A program made the position numbers and the translations under genes. Of a DNA stretch of 64,000 nt, positions 44,226 through 53,473 are shown in pieces. Each line of letters starts with the position of its first letter. Within the stretch, counting starts at the first letter, position 1. The DNA comes from Paenibacillus sp. R14(2021) (GTDB taxonomy: Bacteria > Bacillota > Bacilli > Paenibacillales > Paenibacillaceae): NCBI RefSeq assembly GCF_019431355.1, contig NZ_CP080269.1, positions 4,157,001 to 4,221,000 on the forward strand. Direction: 5' to 3'. The notes beneath the pieces were generated by a model. The model saw only the letters and a program-made list of their open reading frames with translations, did no database searches and had not been told where the DNA came from.

Positions 44226-45545
44226 CTAAACGCCGACACCGAAGTAGTTAAAACCATACTGCAGCATACGTTGTTTGTCGTAAATATTCCTGAGGTCGAA
44301 GAAGTTAGGGGATTTCAATTCCCGTTTCAGGCGGTCGAGGTCAAGGTTGCGGAATTGGTGCCATTCCGTCACAATAACGACGGCATCGCTGCCTTGAATC
44401 GCTTCGTATTCATCCGAGCAGAAGCGGATGTCTTCCACTTCCTTGAGTGCATGCCTTGCTTCTTCCATCCCGACGGGATCGTATACGCGGAACGAGGCTC
44501 CTTTGCTTGCAAGCTCATTGATGATCGTCAGCGACGGTGCATCCCGCATGTCATCAGTTTTCGGCTTAAACGTAAGTCCTAGCACAGCAATTTGCTTGCC
44601 GGCTACTTGGCCAAGCGCATTCTCGATTTTGCTGACCATTCGGAGCTTCTGACTGTCATTCACTCTAATCGTCGCCTCTACCAGATGTAATGGCGAACCA
44701 TGCTCGCGTCCGATATGTGCCAGCGCCTGTGTATCTTTAGGGAAGCAGCTGCCGCCGTAACCCGGACCGGAGTGAAGGAATTTGGATCCAATCCTGCCAT
44801 CCTTACCAATCGCTGTCGCAACATGCTGCACGCTTGCTCCAACGCTCTCGCACAGATTGGCGACTTCGTTTATGAACGAAATTTTCAAGGCAAGGAAAGC
44901 GTTGTTGGCATATTTAATCATTTCCGCCGTTTCGATATTCGTATTAATAAACGGCGTTTCATTCAAATACAGCACACGGTATACATTCTTCATGATTTCT
45001 TTGGCTTTCTCTGTTTCGGCTCCGATTACGACCTTATCAGGATGCGTAAAGTCATAAATTGCTGTGCCTTCGCGTAAAAATTCCGGGTTCGATACGACAT
45101 CGAATTCGAAGTCTTTGCCAAGCTCGGAGAGTTTCTCCGCTATAGCCTGTTTGACCTTCCGGCCAGTACCGACCGGTACGGTGCTTTTGTTGACGATAAT
45201 CTTGAAGCCGTTCATATGCGTTGCGATTTGTTCTGCTACCTTCATGACGAAAGTCAAATCCGCGCTTCCGTCTGGCTGAGGAGGAGTTCCGACCGCAATG
45301 AAGATAACATCCGCTTCTTGAATCGTCGTCTCCATGTCCGTCGTAAACTGCAGCCGGCGATACTGCACGTTGCGTACGACCATTTCCGTTAGCCCCGGCT
45401 CATAAATCGGAATAATGCCGTTTTTTAGGTTGTTGATTTTTTCCTCGTTGATATCGACACAAATGGTTTCCATACCGAAATCAGCTAAGCACGTTCCGGT
45501 TACTAGCCCCACGTAGCCCGTGCCTACAACTGCGATTTTATACAT
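44226..45545 (-). CDS. ugd: UDP-glucose 6-dehydrogenase
   Basis: 439-aa NAD-dependent enzyme that oxidises UDP-glucose to UDP-glucuronate. The Rossmann motif is AVVGTGYVGLVTG (residues 5-17) and the catalytic cysteine lies in GYGGSCFPKDT (about 255-265). The UDP-binding C-terminal domain follows (LGLTFKPKTDDMRDAPS). ATG 45545 follows GGTGGGG. With GalU in the other arm it would supply the uronic acid for the polymer, implying an acidic polysaccharide. Confidence 0.95.
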   Translation of the reverse strand: MYKIAVVGTGYVGLVTGTCLADFGMETICVDINEEKINNLKNGIIPIYEPGLTEMVVRNVQYRRLQFTTDMETTIQEADVIFIAVGTPPQPDGSADLTFVMKVAEQIATHMNGFKIIVNKSTVPVGTGRKVKQAIAEKLSELGKDFEFDVVSNPEFLREGTAIYDFTHPDKVVIGAETEKAKEIMKNVYRVLYLNETPFINTNIETAEMIKYANNAFLALKISFINEVANLCESVGASVQHVATAIGKDGRIGSKFLHSGPGYGGSCFPKDTQALAHIGREHGSPLHLVEATIRVNDSQKLRMVSKIENALGQVAGKQIAVLGLTFKPKTDDMRDAPSLTIINELASKGASFRVYDPVGMEEARHALKEVEDIRFCSDEYEAIQGSDAVVIVTEWHQFRNLDLDRLKRELKSPNFFDLRNIYDKQRMLQYGFNYFGVGV

Positions 45546-45566
45546 AAAGCACCCCACCTACATTCT

Positions 45567-46052
45567 TTATGCCATGACTTGCTTGGCCAGGTCATCGATC
45601 AATCCGATAATTCGTTTGTTGCCGCTGACGAAAGGCTTAACTTGAAAGGCATCTACTTGCTTAAGCGCGGCTTCCAGCTGATCAACCTCGTCAATGCCGA
45701 TAATCAGGTCCATTTCTGAGAAATAACCGATGATTTCTTTTTGGTGATCGTCAACGTGTTCTCCGTGCTTCTTCAGACGCGGTACGGCAATTAATTTCTT
45801 GCTTCTCTTCAATCCCCCGATGATCGTTCCCGTGCCCCCGTGCGTAATCAGCAGATTACATTTCTCCAGCAGTGCATCGAATTCTTGAAAATCGGTAAAA
45901 TCCTTATACTTGAAATGTTTAGGCTTATAGTCGTTGTAGCCAATTTGGGCGAACACTTCCTCTTGAATAATCCCCTGCTCGATTAAGTGGTCTACTTCTT
46001 TCAGGAGACGTTCAAACGGGAAGTCTTGCGTCCCGAGCGATAGCAGGATCAA
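45567..46052 (-). CDS. PssE/Alg13-like glycosyltransferase subunit
   Basis: 161-aa catalytic half of a split family-28-type glycosyltransferase. It begins MILLSLGTQDFPFERLL and has ITHGGTGTIIGGLKRSKKLIAVPR (about 68-92), the nucleotide-sugar-binding segment. Its partner gene upstream encodes the membrane-binding half (PssD/Alg14-like), with a four-base ATGA overlap, so the two are made as a complex. The pair usually adds the second sugar, for example glucuronic acid or galactose. Confidence 0.88.
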   Translation of the reverse strand: MILLSLGTQDFPFERLLKEVDHLIEQGIIQEEVFAQIGYNDYKPKHFKYKDFTDFQEFDALLEKCNLLITHGGTGTIIGGLKRSKKLIAVPRLKKHGEHVDDHQKEIIGYFSEMDLIIGIDEVDQLEAALKQVDAFQVKPFVSGNKRIIGLIDDLAKQVMA

Positions 46053-46507
46053 TAGATACTCCCCCCATAGACGGCATTAGGATAGAAGCGCATCATGGAT
46101 TCCCATTGTACGATAAACATATCGGCGAATTTATAGACGAGACGTCCTGTCAGTGTAGGTGAATTCATCTTTGCAAAGCTCTCGATGTACACGACCTTTT
46201 TACGCATGAGCTTCGCTAGCAAACAAGTCGGGAAGGAGCTGAGCGCGCCTGTGCAAATGACGAGATCAGGTTTCTCCTTGTGCAAAAAATGCCATGTTTT
46301 AAAGAAGTTCATAAAGAACAATACAGGAAAGTTCCACTTCTTCCGATTAATGAGGCGAAGCAGGTATACGGGCTCGTGCTTAGCGAGTTCTCTTGTCATC
46401 AGCGTATCTTCGGTAATAAAAAAGTACTTATGCTGTTTATAAAATTTTTCCAGCTGTCTCATCTGCGTCAGATGTCCGCCAACAGAGCATGCTAATGCGA
46501 TTTTCAT
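46049..46507 (-). CDS. PssD/Alg14-like glycosyltransferase subunit
   Basis: 152-aa membrane-associated half of the split glycosyltransferase. Its motif MKIALACSVGGHLTQMRQL is that of Alg14/PssD; a hydrophobic stretch (FPVLFFMNFFKTWHF) and KPDLVICTGALSSFPTCLLAKL follow. It recruits the PssE-like partner to the lipid-linked acceptor. It overlaps both neighbours by four bases (AsnB stop and PssE start), so all three are translationally coupled. Confidence 0.88.
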   Translation of the reverse strand: MKIALACSVGGHLTQMRQLEKFYKQHKYFFITEDTLMTRELAKHEPVYLLRLINRKKWNFPVLFFMNFFKTWHFLHKEKPDLVICTGALSSFPTCLLAKLMRKKVVYIESFAKMNSPTLTGRLVYKFADMFIVQWESMMRFYPNAVYGGSIY

Positions 46508-48390
46508 GTGTGTAACCCCCTATCGATCGAAGAACGGAACCAAATTTCGAGATTAAGCAGCATCCAAATCTCTTTTTCGTGGTTGGTCACGCCATCCATA
46601 TGGGCTTTAACCAATTCTTTTATTTTGTCCTTGTTGAATATACCGCGGTTGAAAAACGTTGACGATAGGAGATGGTCGGTAACGAAGTCCTTCATCTCGT
46701 TTCTGAACCAATCGGCGATCGGCATATAGAAGCCTATTTTCTTGCGGTTAATGATTTGGGCAGGCAAATATTTGCTCGCGAGCTGCTTCACGATGTATTT
46801 GCGGTTGAACCCTTTGATCTTATAGCTTTCTTTCAGACGAAACGCGAGTTCGGCAACTCGGTAGTCTAGGAACGGCAGTCGACCTTCAATAGAAGCGGCC
46901 ATCATTGTACGGTCCCCGCGTTCAAGCAGGTTGTCTGTCAGCCAGTACCGCATATCAAAATACTGCATGCGGTCCAAGTTAGTCAATCCATGAATGATAG
47001 GCCCTTCGCCGGCCGGTTGATTCAAGTAGGTCAGTTTGTACTCTTCGGACAGCAAGCTGTTCGTTTGTGCCTCGGAGAAGGAGGCAAACCAGTTCTTATA
47101 GCGCTTCACGTCGTCTGGTATGCTGAGGCTGTTATAAGCAAGCTTCGCTTTACGGAATGAGTACGGAAGCGTATTGACGATCCTGGCTATCAGCGGGTTA
47201 TTAAATGCCATTTTTCCCAGCGCGGAGCTTGTCAGCCGGTCATACGCATATTTCGGATAGCCGCCGAACAACTCGTCGCATCCTTCGCCGGTCAGCACGA
47301 CGCTGACTTTCTTCTTTGCCTGCATAGACATGAGCAGCATGGGAATATCGGCCGTCTCCGAGGACGGTGCATCCCGAAAGTGAACGACCTGATACAGGCT
47401 GTCCCGAAAGTCCTGGGGATTGATGACGAATTCATGATGGTTGGTCTTGTATAAATCAGCAACGGCTTTGGCATAGCCAAGTTCGTTGTACTGCGAGTTT
47501 TCCAACCCAACGGAGAAGGTATTGATCGGCATGCTGCTGTTCTGCGCCATTAGTGCAACGATCAGGCTGGAGTCAAGCCCGCCGCTAAGGTATGCACCGA
47601 CAGGTACGTCGCTAATCATCCGAAGGCGTACGGAATCCTGCATTAATTCATCGAGTCTGCTTAATGCTTCATCGAAGGGAATATTCCACTTTTCAAAATG
47701 GGTAATGTCCCAATACTTGCGCTTCGTGATTTGTTCACCCCTGAGCGTAAGAGACATACCGGGTTCAAGCTTCATGACGCCGTCGTAGACAGTCTCCGGA
47801 TTACTGACATACCGGTTGCTTGTATATTCGGCAAGGGCCGGACGATTGACGGCTTTCCTTGCGCCGGGAAATTGAAAGATGGATTTGATCTCCGAAGCGA
47901 AAATAAAGGCTGTCCCCGGCTCATGCTTGTAGAATAGGGGGCGAATGCCCAGTCGGTCGCGAGCCATAAACAGCTGGTCGCGCACATGGTCGTAAATGGC
48001 GAAGGCGAACATACCGTTAAAGTAATGCAGGCAATCTTCGCCGTGCTTCTCGTAGAGGTTCAGAATAACCTCAGTATCGGTCTGGGTTCGGAAGCTCCAA
48101 CCCTCTTGGATCAATTGCTCTCGAAGAGGCTGGTAGTTATAAATTTCACCGTTAAATACGATGGTAGATTTGCCACTCGTGGATGTCATTGGCTGCTTGC
48201 CGTTTTCTGAGAGGTCAATGATGCTCAGCCGTTTGTGACCAAGTCCGATGATTCCTTCCTCGCCGCTTGTGATAACCTGCGTGCTGTCTGCATCAGGTCC
48301 GCGATGATGGATGGCATCGATCATGGATTCAAGAACATTGGTGTAAGCGTCATGGCGCATAGATGTATAAAAGCCGGCTATTCCACACAT
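46504..48390 (-). CDS. asnB: AsnB-type glutamine-dependent amidotransferase
   Basis: 628-aa protein with an N-terminal class II glutaminase domain (catalytic Cys2 in MCGIAGFY) and a C-terminal ATP-pyrophosphatase domain with SGGLDSS (about 255-261). This is the asparagine synthase B layout. In polysaccharide loci such proteins (for example WbpS-like) are linked to amidation of uronic acids instead of asparagine supply. ATG 48390 follows AAAGGAGG. Its tight coupling to the split glycosyltransferase supports a polysaccharide role, but plain asparagine synthesis cannot be excluded. Confidence 0.9.
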   Translation of the reverse strand: MCGIAGFYTSMRHDAYTNVLESMIDAIHHRGPDADSTQVITSGEEGIIGLGHKRLSIIDLSENGKQPMTSTSGKSTIVFNGEIYNYQPLREQLIQEGWSFRTQTDTEVILNLYEKHGEDCLHYFNGMFAFAIYDHVRDQLFMARDRLGIRPLFYKHEPGTAFIFASEIKSIFQFPGARKAVNRPALAEYTSNRYVSNPETVYDGVMKLEPGMSLTLRGEQITKRKYWDITHFEKWNIPFDEALSRLDELMQDSVRLRMISDVPVGAYLSGGLDSSLIVALMAQNSSMPINTFSVGLENSQYNELGYAKAVADLYKTNHHEFVINPQDFRDSLYQVVHFRDAPSSETADIPMLLMSMQAKKKVSVVLTGEGCDELFGGYPKYAYDRLTSSALGKMAFNNPLIARIVNTLPYSFRKAKLAYNSLSIPDDVKRYKNWFASFSEAQTNSLLSEEYKLTYLNQPAGEGPIIHGLTNLDRMQYFDMRYWLTDNLLERGDRTMMAASIEGRLPFLDYRVAELAFRLKESYKIKGFNRKYIVKQLASKYLPAQIINRKKIGFYMPIADWFRNEMKDFVTDHLLSSTFFNRGIFNKDKIKELVKAHMDGVTNHEKEIWMLLNLEIWFRSSIDRGLHT

Positions 48391-48426
48391 ATAGAGCCTC
48401 CTTTCAGCCTGTTCAGTCAACGCCGC

Positions 48427-49503
48427 TTAGCTGCGAGAAGCAGCAGATAAATGACGGTAAATGGTTAATAACTGGTCTATAACCAGGTTAATGTCGTGAG
48501 GATGAACGATTTCCTTGCTTTTCTTTCCATAGGCGTTGCGTGAATCCTCATCCATGACGAGGGCTTCGATGGCTTGAGCGAGTGCCGCCGGCTGTCCGGG
48601 CTCGAGCAGCATGCCGTTTTGGCCAGAACGCACGATTTCCGGAATTCCGCCCACGTTCGTGCTTATCACGGGAAGGCCGTATGCCATTGCTTCTAGAATC
48701 GATATCGGAAGTCCCTCCGCATACGAAGGCAAAATAAAAACGTCGGCATTGGACAGCTGTTTCTTTTTCTGTTCACCGCTTGTCCAGCCATGGACAGTAA
48801 TAATATCGTTCAGCTTCTTTGCGGAGACAATGGTCTTGAGCCTCTCGATTTCGTTGTTGCCGCACACATGGAGCTGAATGCGCGATTTGCAAGCTTCTGG
48901 GAGCATTTCGATGGCATCAACCAAATCGTAAATACCCTTCCGCGGGCCGATCTCACCCAAGAACAGCAGCTGCACTTTTGCGTGAGCGGTACGGAGGGAA
49001 GCAACCTCTTTCGCCGCAGGGATGGTGACCGGATTCGGCAGCACGGTAATCCGATCATTTTCGCAGAAGTGATGCACGAGTGCTTTCATCTGGTCGGATA
49101 GAACAATAATATGATCGGCACAATTCAGGGTCCGACGAACGATCCATGCGTTAAACGAATTGCTCTGTTGGAAGGTTTCAAATCCGGAAGCATGTATGTG
49201 GAAGACCAGTTTTTTGCGAAGAAGCTTGGATAGAACGGTATAAATGGACTTGCGGTAGAAACTGCCTTTCGCAGCAGAATGCAAGTGAACGATTTCGTAA
49301 GGAGTCGAGATAAATACAAATTTAAACATGGACATAAGGGAATAAGCGATACGCATGAGGGGGCCGACGCTGTCGATGTAAGAGGGAAATCTCGTCGAGA
49401 TAATGTGCTCATCGCTATGCCTCAAACCTTCGAGAAGCGACTTAATTACGGCATCGATTCCGCCCTTTACATGTTCAGAGTTTGCTACCGTTATTATTTT
49501 CAT
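48427..49503 (-). CDS. Glycosyltransferase family 4 protein
   Basis: 358-aa retaining GT-B enzyme. The N-terminal domain starts MKIITVANSEHVKGGIDAVIKSLL; the C-terminal nucleotide-sugar site has LLFLGEIGPRKGIYDLVDAI and the E-x7-E motif in SYAEGLPISILEAMAYGLPVIST. It adds one sugar of the repeat unit on the cytoplasmic face. It lies 36 bp upstream of the AsnB gene in the leftward operon. The acceptor and donor are unknown. Confidence 0.9.
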   Translation of the reverse strand: MKIITVANSEHVKGGIDAVIKSLLEGLRHSDEHIISTRFPSYIDSVGPLMRIAYSLMSMFKFVFISTPYEIVHLHSAAKGSFYRKSIYTVLSKLLRKKLVFHIHASGFETFQQSNSFNAWIVRRTLNCADHIIVLSDQMKALVHHFCENDRITVLPNPVTIPAAKEVASLRTAHAKVQLLFLGEIGPRKGIYDLVDAIEMLPEACKSRIQLHVCGNNEIERLKTIVSAKKLNDIITVHGWTSGEQKKKQLSNADVFILPSYAEGLPISILEAMAYGLPVISTNVGGIPEIVRSGQNGMLLEPGQPAALAQAIEALVMDEDSRNAYGKKSKEIVHPHDINLVIDQLLTIYRHLSAASRS

Positions 49504-49731
49504 TTTGACACCTCATATGAAGCCGCAGAATTCAAAAGTCGACAATATAGTCCGATATACTCGCGATAATCCGGGAATTGTCGATTTCTTCTAGTTCTTG
49601 CGTCTCATTCCTGTTTTTGATTATAGCATAGTTACTCTCAGAAACTTGCAAAAGTTTTTCAAATAAATCCAACTTTTTCCCAATTTAGATCAGTGAAAAG
49701 GCTAGAAGCACATAGCAGACATTGGCCGTAT

Positions 49732-50844
49732 TCAAACCAGACTGCTGTATAAATGGGTGTAATGTCCCAGCATGACGGACATGTCATAGTCACTTACGCG
49801 TCGTGCCGCCTCTTCTGTCAGAAGAAGACGTTCTTCACTATGAAGAGAGAGACGCACGATCTGCTCAGCCAAGTCTTCTGGCTGTTCGTTTTGGAACAGC
49901 AAGCCGTTGACGCCATGCTCGATAAGCTCCGCGGGTCCGTCGATATTCGCCGCAATGACAGGTAGGCCTGCAGCCATAGCTTCTAGTACTACGAGTCCAA
50001 GTCCCTCGTAACGTGACGGTAGAATGAAGATGTCGTAATTGGCTAGATGAAGGTGAACGTCCAGAAGATTGCCTGCGAAATGAATATGCTCACTTATGCC
50101 AAGCTCTGCCGTCAGGGCTTTCAGGAAGGGCATTGATTCTGTATCGTACGCATAGGTGCCGCCGATTAGTGTACATGAGACGTCGAGACCTCGGTCGCGG
50201 CATAATTTCACGGCACGAATAAGAATATCCTGACCTTTCGTTTTATGCGTTAGCCGCGCTACATTGACAAGGCGAATCGGTTCGCCGAAGCTGGAGTTTG
50301 ACTTGGAAGCAGACTTGAATTTATCAATGCGGATGCCGTTGTATATTTTTACCGCATTGTTTAAGCCTCTTACGATGCATTCCTGTTCGACGGTGTTGGA
50401 TATGGCGATGTTGGCGCTAAAAACCTTTAGATGGATAAAAAACTGGAGCGCATTCAACTTAGAAATGATATTGGTCGTATGGATTGTGAATACAAGCTTG
50501 AGCCGCGGAACGGCTAATTTGCATAAAACAGCCCATAACTTGCTGCCGAAATCATGCGTGTGAATAATTTGTATCCGATCCCTGCGGATAATAGAGAGCA
50601 GCTTGAACAGATATTTGGGGTGGCGATGCGACGGCGGTCTCTTTAAAAGGTGTACTGTAACGCCTTCTGCTTGAAGCTCATCCAAGAGCGCATCGTTAAT
50701 GAGGTCATTCATAATAACGACGACAAAGTTCACTTTAAGCTGAGACTTGTTTTCGGATATCAATTCCAGAAGCAGCTTCTCGGCTCCCCCCATCTGGAAA
50801 GACGAAATTAGGTGCAGTACGCGTACATTCGGATCAATCGTCAT
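49732..50844 (-). CDS. Glycosyltransferase family 4 protein
   Basis: 370-aa retaining GT-B enzyme. It starts with LHLISSFQMGGAEKLLLELI and has the donor-site RLTHKTKGQDILIRAV and E-x7-E motif in SRYEGLGLVVLEAMAAGLPVIAAN. AGGAGG precedes ATG 50844. A gap of 228 bp without a gene separates it from the next glycosyltransferase in the operon; it contains no clear terminator. Confidence 0.9.
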   Translation of the reverse strand: MTIDPNVRVLHLISSFQMGGAEKLLLELISENKSQLKVNFVVVIMNDLINDALLDELQAEGVTVHLLKRPPSHRHPKYLFKLLSIIRRDRIQIIHTHDFGSKLWAVLCKLAVPRLKLVFTIHTTNIISKLNALQFFIHLKVFSANIAISNTVEQECIVRGLNNAVKIYNGIRIDKFKSASKSNSSFGEPIRLVNVARLTHKTKGQDILIRAVKLCRDRGLDVSCTLIGGTYAYDTESMPFLKALTAELGISEHIHFAGNLLDVHLHLANYDIFILPSRYEGLGLVVLEAMAAGLPVIAANIDGPAELIEHGVNGLLFQNEQPEDLAEQIVRLSLHSEERLLLTEEAARRVSDYDMSVMLGHYTHLYSSLV

Positions 50845-50866
50845 GAGACCTCCTAGCTCGACATCA

Positions 50867-52135
50867 TTATTGGGCCGAGAACGTTTTTTTAGTGTAATTT
50901 CTATAGAACAGCGAGATCAGCACACCATACAGCAGCCTTGCGATTGCAACCGAGATGGCCGCCCAAATCGCACCAAGAAAAGGCACGGTTGCGGTAATGA
51001 GCAGTACAATGACGAGGATTTGCACGCACTTCCCAACGGTTATAAACTTCGGCATCCCAAGTGAATAGATAGCTTGTTCGATCGGAATAAGTCCGAAAGC
51101 AATGATGGCAGATACGAGCATGAACTGCAGAATTGAAATCGAGGGCTCGTAGCTTGGGCCTAGAACGATAGTAATAACTGGTCTTGCGAGTGGAATCAGG
51201 AGCAGCATGCCGGCGCAGATAATCAATGTCGGCTTGATCATTTTCCTGGTAAAAGCAACAACGTCCGCCGGTTTAAGCTCGGCCATGCTCGGCAGCATGA
51301 CTTTGCTGAGAACGAACGGAAGAAAAGCGACGATGGCTGAAAGTTGAAAAGCAACATTATAGATACCGAGCTGATCGTAGGCTACCCAAATGGATATCAT
51401 CAAAAAGTCAATTCTTCCGAGCGTATTGTTGGGAATAGAGATCATGAACATCCATTTCTCATAATGAAAAATCTCTTTTAGTACCTGGCGGTCAATTCGC
51501 TGGACCAAATAAGCTTTCAAAAACAACACGTACTTAACGATAAAGAAAATAGAAATCAATAACGGGAGAAAGAAGAGAAAGCAGACATACTTGAGCATAA
51601 TGGCGTGATTGACGTACAACGCAGCAATAAACAGCAAAGACGTAATGAAACGTGTGATATTAATTATTGCCCGCAGTTTAAATCGCTGAATCGCCTGCAG
51701 ATAAGTATCATTCACAAAGAGCAGCGATTCGCCCAGAAATCCGACAATGAAATAAGGGAGATAGGGGGCCATGTCGGACCTCCCAAGCAGGTGGAGAACA
51801 TCCTTGCCGAATAGAATCAAGGCAGCACAGATGAGCAGCAAAATGGAAAGTTTGACGGTTAAATAGAGGCCGAAATAAACGGTTGTCTTTGTTTTATCTT
51901 TGGCGGTAAAGCGCACGGCCGTATTTTCCATGCCAAAGTCGAATAAAGCGCTGCAAAAGGCGATATTTACGAACAAATAGGAGTACTTCCCATATTCCTG
52001 AGGTCCTAGATGGAGGGATAACAGCAAGATGATGACAAAATTAAGAGCCCGGGTAATAATGTTTTCAGAGAAAACGACACTGAGATTTTGAAATAAACGA
52101 TTCTGAAAAATAGTTTGGAGCTTGTTGCCCGCCAT
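50867..52135 (-). CDS. Polysaccharide flippase (Wzx-like)
   Basis: 422-aa membrane protein with about twelve helices and no other domain, of the MATE-like oligosaccharide flippase superfamily. Visible are LNFVIILLLSLHLGPQEYGKYSYLF and the paired charged loops typical of Wzx. It would move the lipid-linked repeat unit across the membrane. AGGAGG lies before ATG 52135. It is two bases downstream of the deacetylase stop, so the genes are coupled. Confidence 0.88.
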   Translation of the reverse strand: MAGNKLQTIFQNRLFQNLSVVFSENIITRALNFVIILLLSLHLGPQEYGKYSYLFVNIAFCSALFDFGMENTAVRFTAKDKTKTTVYFGLYLTVKLSILLLICAALILFGKDVLHLLGRSDMAPYLPYFIVGFLGESLLFVNDTYLQAIQRFKLRAIINITRFITSLLFIAALYVNHAIMLKYVCFLFFLPLLISIFFIVKYVLFLKAYLVQRIDRQVLKEIFHYEKWMFMISIPNNTLGRIDFLMISIWVAYDQLGIYNVAFQLSAIVAFLPFVLSKVMLPSMAELKPADVVAFTRKMIKPTLIICAGMLLLIPLARPVITIVLGPSYEPSISILQFMLVSAIIAFGLIPIEQAIYSLGMPKFITVGKCVQILVIVLLITATVPFLGAIWAAISVAIARLLYGVLISLFYRNYTKKTFSAQ

Positions 52136-52137
52136 AC

Positions 52138-53181
52138 TTACCTCCTATTTAAACGAAGCCAATGCCTTACCTGATACTGTATCTTTAACTTCAAAAATCG
52201 ATATTGCAGTTTGCGGACGCTGATATTCTCCACGATAACGCGATTAAGTTCCCAATGATTGGAATCTATGCCGTTAATACCGTTCACGGCGGTGACGGCT
52301 GTATCGTAATGGCGTGCCGCTTCATCCCTGACGCTTTCATTAAAGTCCGTATATAAACCGTAAGGATACGCGAAATGACGAACGCTGCTGGATGTCTTCG
52401 TTTCAATCAGCTTCTTGGATTGAACAAGCTCAAGTGAAGCATCAAGCGGGCTGATGGTACTAAGCGTTGGATGGGACATTGTATGCCCTCCCAAATTCAC
52501 CTGCAAGTCGACTAGGCTTCTAGCTTCCTGCCAGTCCAGCATAAGATTTCCGTTTGTCGGCCGCTCAACGCCGCATTCCAGCCTAAGCTGTTCGAGGAGC
52601 CATTGTTTAACTTCTTCGTTGTAGCGTTTGATCTCGTTTTTGATTCTTTCAGCGATTTCGATGCGGCTGCCGGTCTCCGCAATTGAGAATGTACCTTGAA
52701 GGCCATCCCATAAGAGCGTTATGGACGTTTTTCTGCTGCTTGCGATCATTTCGTCTACCATATCCGTCCACAGCGGCTCCCGATTCTCGATGGGGCCAAC
52801 TGTCAGATAAATGGTTGCTGGGATCTGGTATTGCTCGAACAAGGCAGCACCGAGGGTGTAATTATCCCGGTAGCCATCATCGAAGGTGATGACCATGTAG
52901 CGCTTTGTCCATTTGGATTTGCCCTCCAGGAGCCGCTTGGCTTCATCCATAGAGATAACTTCATAGCTTCTCTTATAATAGCGGAAATGCGCTTCAAGGT
53001 TTTGCTGCGTGACAGCAAGAACATGTACGTCTGAGGGCGGGAGGTTTCTCTCGATGCGATGATAGCCGACAATATAAAGCCCTTTTGGCGAGAAAAGCTT
53101 ATCGGTGATGTAATAGAGTCCGGAATAGTAGAGAAAGGATAATAGTGCAGACCGAAGCGCTTTGGAAGGGTTAGTTTTCAT
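52138..53181 (-). CDS. Polysaccharide deacetylase (NodB family)
   Basis: 347-aa carbohydrate esterase 4 type protein. The catalytic pair lies in ITFDDGYRDN (about 118-127), the metal histidines in GGHTMSHPTL and a further motif in FAYPYGLY. An N-terminal hydrophobic stretch (ALLSFLYYSGLYYI) may anchor it. ATG 53181 is preceded by GGAG; an earlier in-frame start has none. It opens the leftward operon, divergent from the initiating transferase. The likely job is removing N-acetyl groups from the polymer or its precursor. Confidence 0.88.
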   Translation of the reverse strand: MKTNPSKALRSALLSFLYYSGLYYITDKLFSPKGLYIVGYHRIERNLPPSDVHVLAVTQQNLEAHFRYYKRSYEVISMDEAKRLLEGKSKWTKRYMVITFDDGYRDNYTLGAALFEQYQIPATIYLTVGPIENREPLWTDMVDEMIASSRKTSITLLWDGLQGTFSIAETGSRIEIAERIKNEIKRYNEEVKQWLLEQLRLECGVERPTNGNLMLDWQEARSLVDLQVNLGGHTMSHPTLSTISPLDASLELVQSKKLIETKTSSSVRHFAYPYGLYTDFNESVRDEAARHYDTAVTAVNGINGIDSNHWELNRVIVENISVRKLQYRFLKLKIQYQVRHWLRLNRR

Positions 53182-53473
53182 GCATTCTCCAATCGTTTCT
53201 AGTAATGTTCCTGTTTCGACTTGAAGCCTATGACTAGGCATGGACATATCTTATATGCTATAGTGCCAAAGAGCAACGACAGGGAAGCGTTTTCGACAAT
53301 ATAAAGTCGTAAAATTCTCATTAAATTTAGGAATTTGGTCTGAAAGCAGCTAGAAGTATGATACAATATGCCCAAAGACAATAACAATATTTTGTAGGAA
53401 TTGCGAGAATCTGGTCGTTTCCCAGCGCTAACGTTCGTCAACCGCGTCAACTATCAAAAAAAGGATGGAGTAC
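53182..53473. promoter_or_regulatory. Divergent control region of the polysaccharide locus
   Basis: This 292-bp AT-rich stretch between the two divergent arms must hold both promoters. A -10-like TATGAT lies at 53357-53362 for the rightward arm, with a weak TTTGGT 17 bp upstream. No clear operator palindrome was found by eye. Confidence 0.4.
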
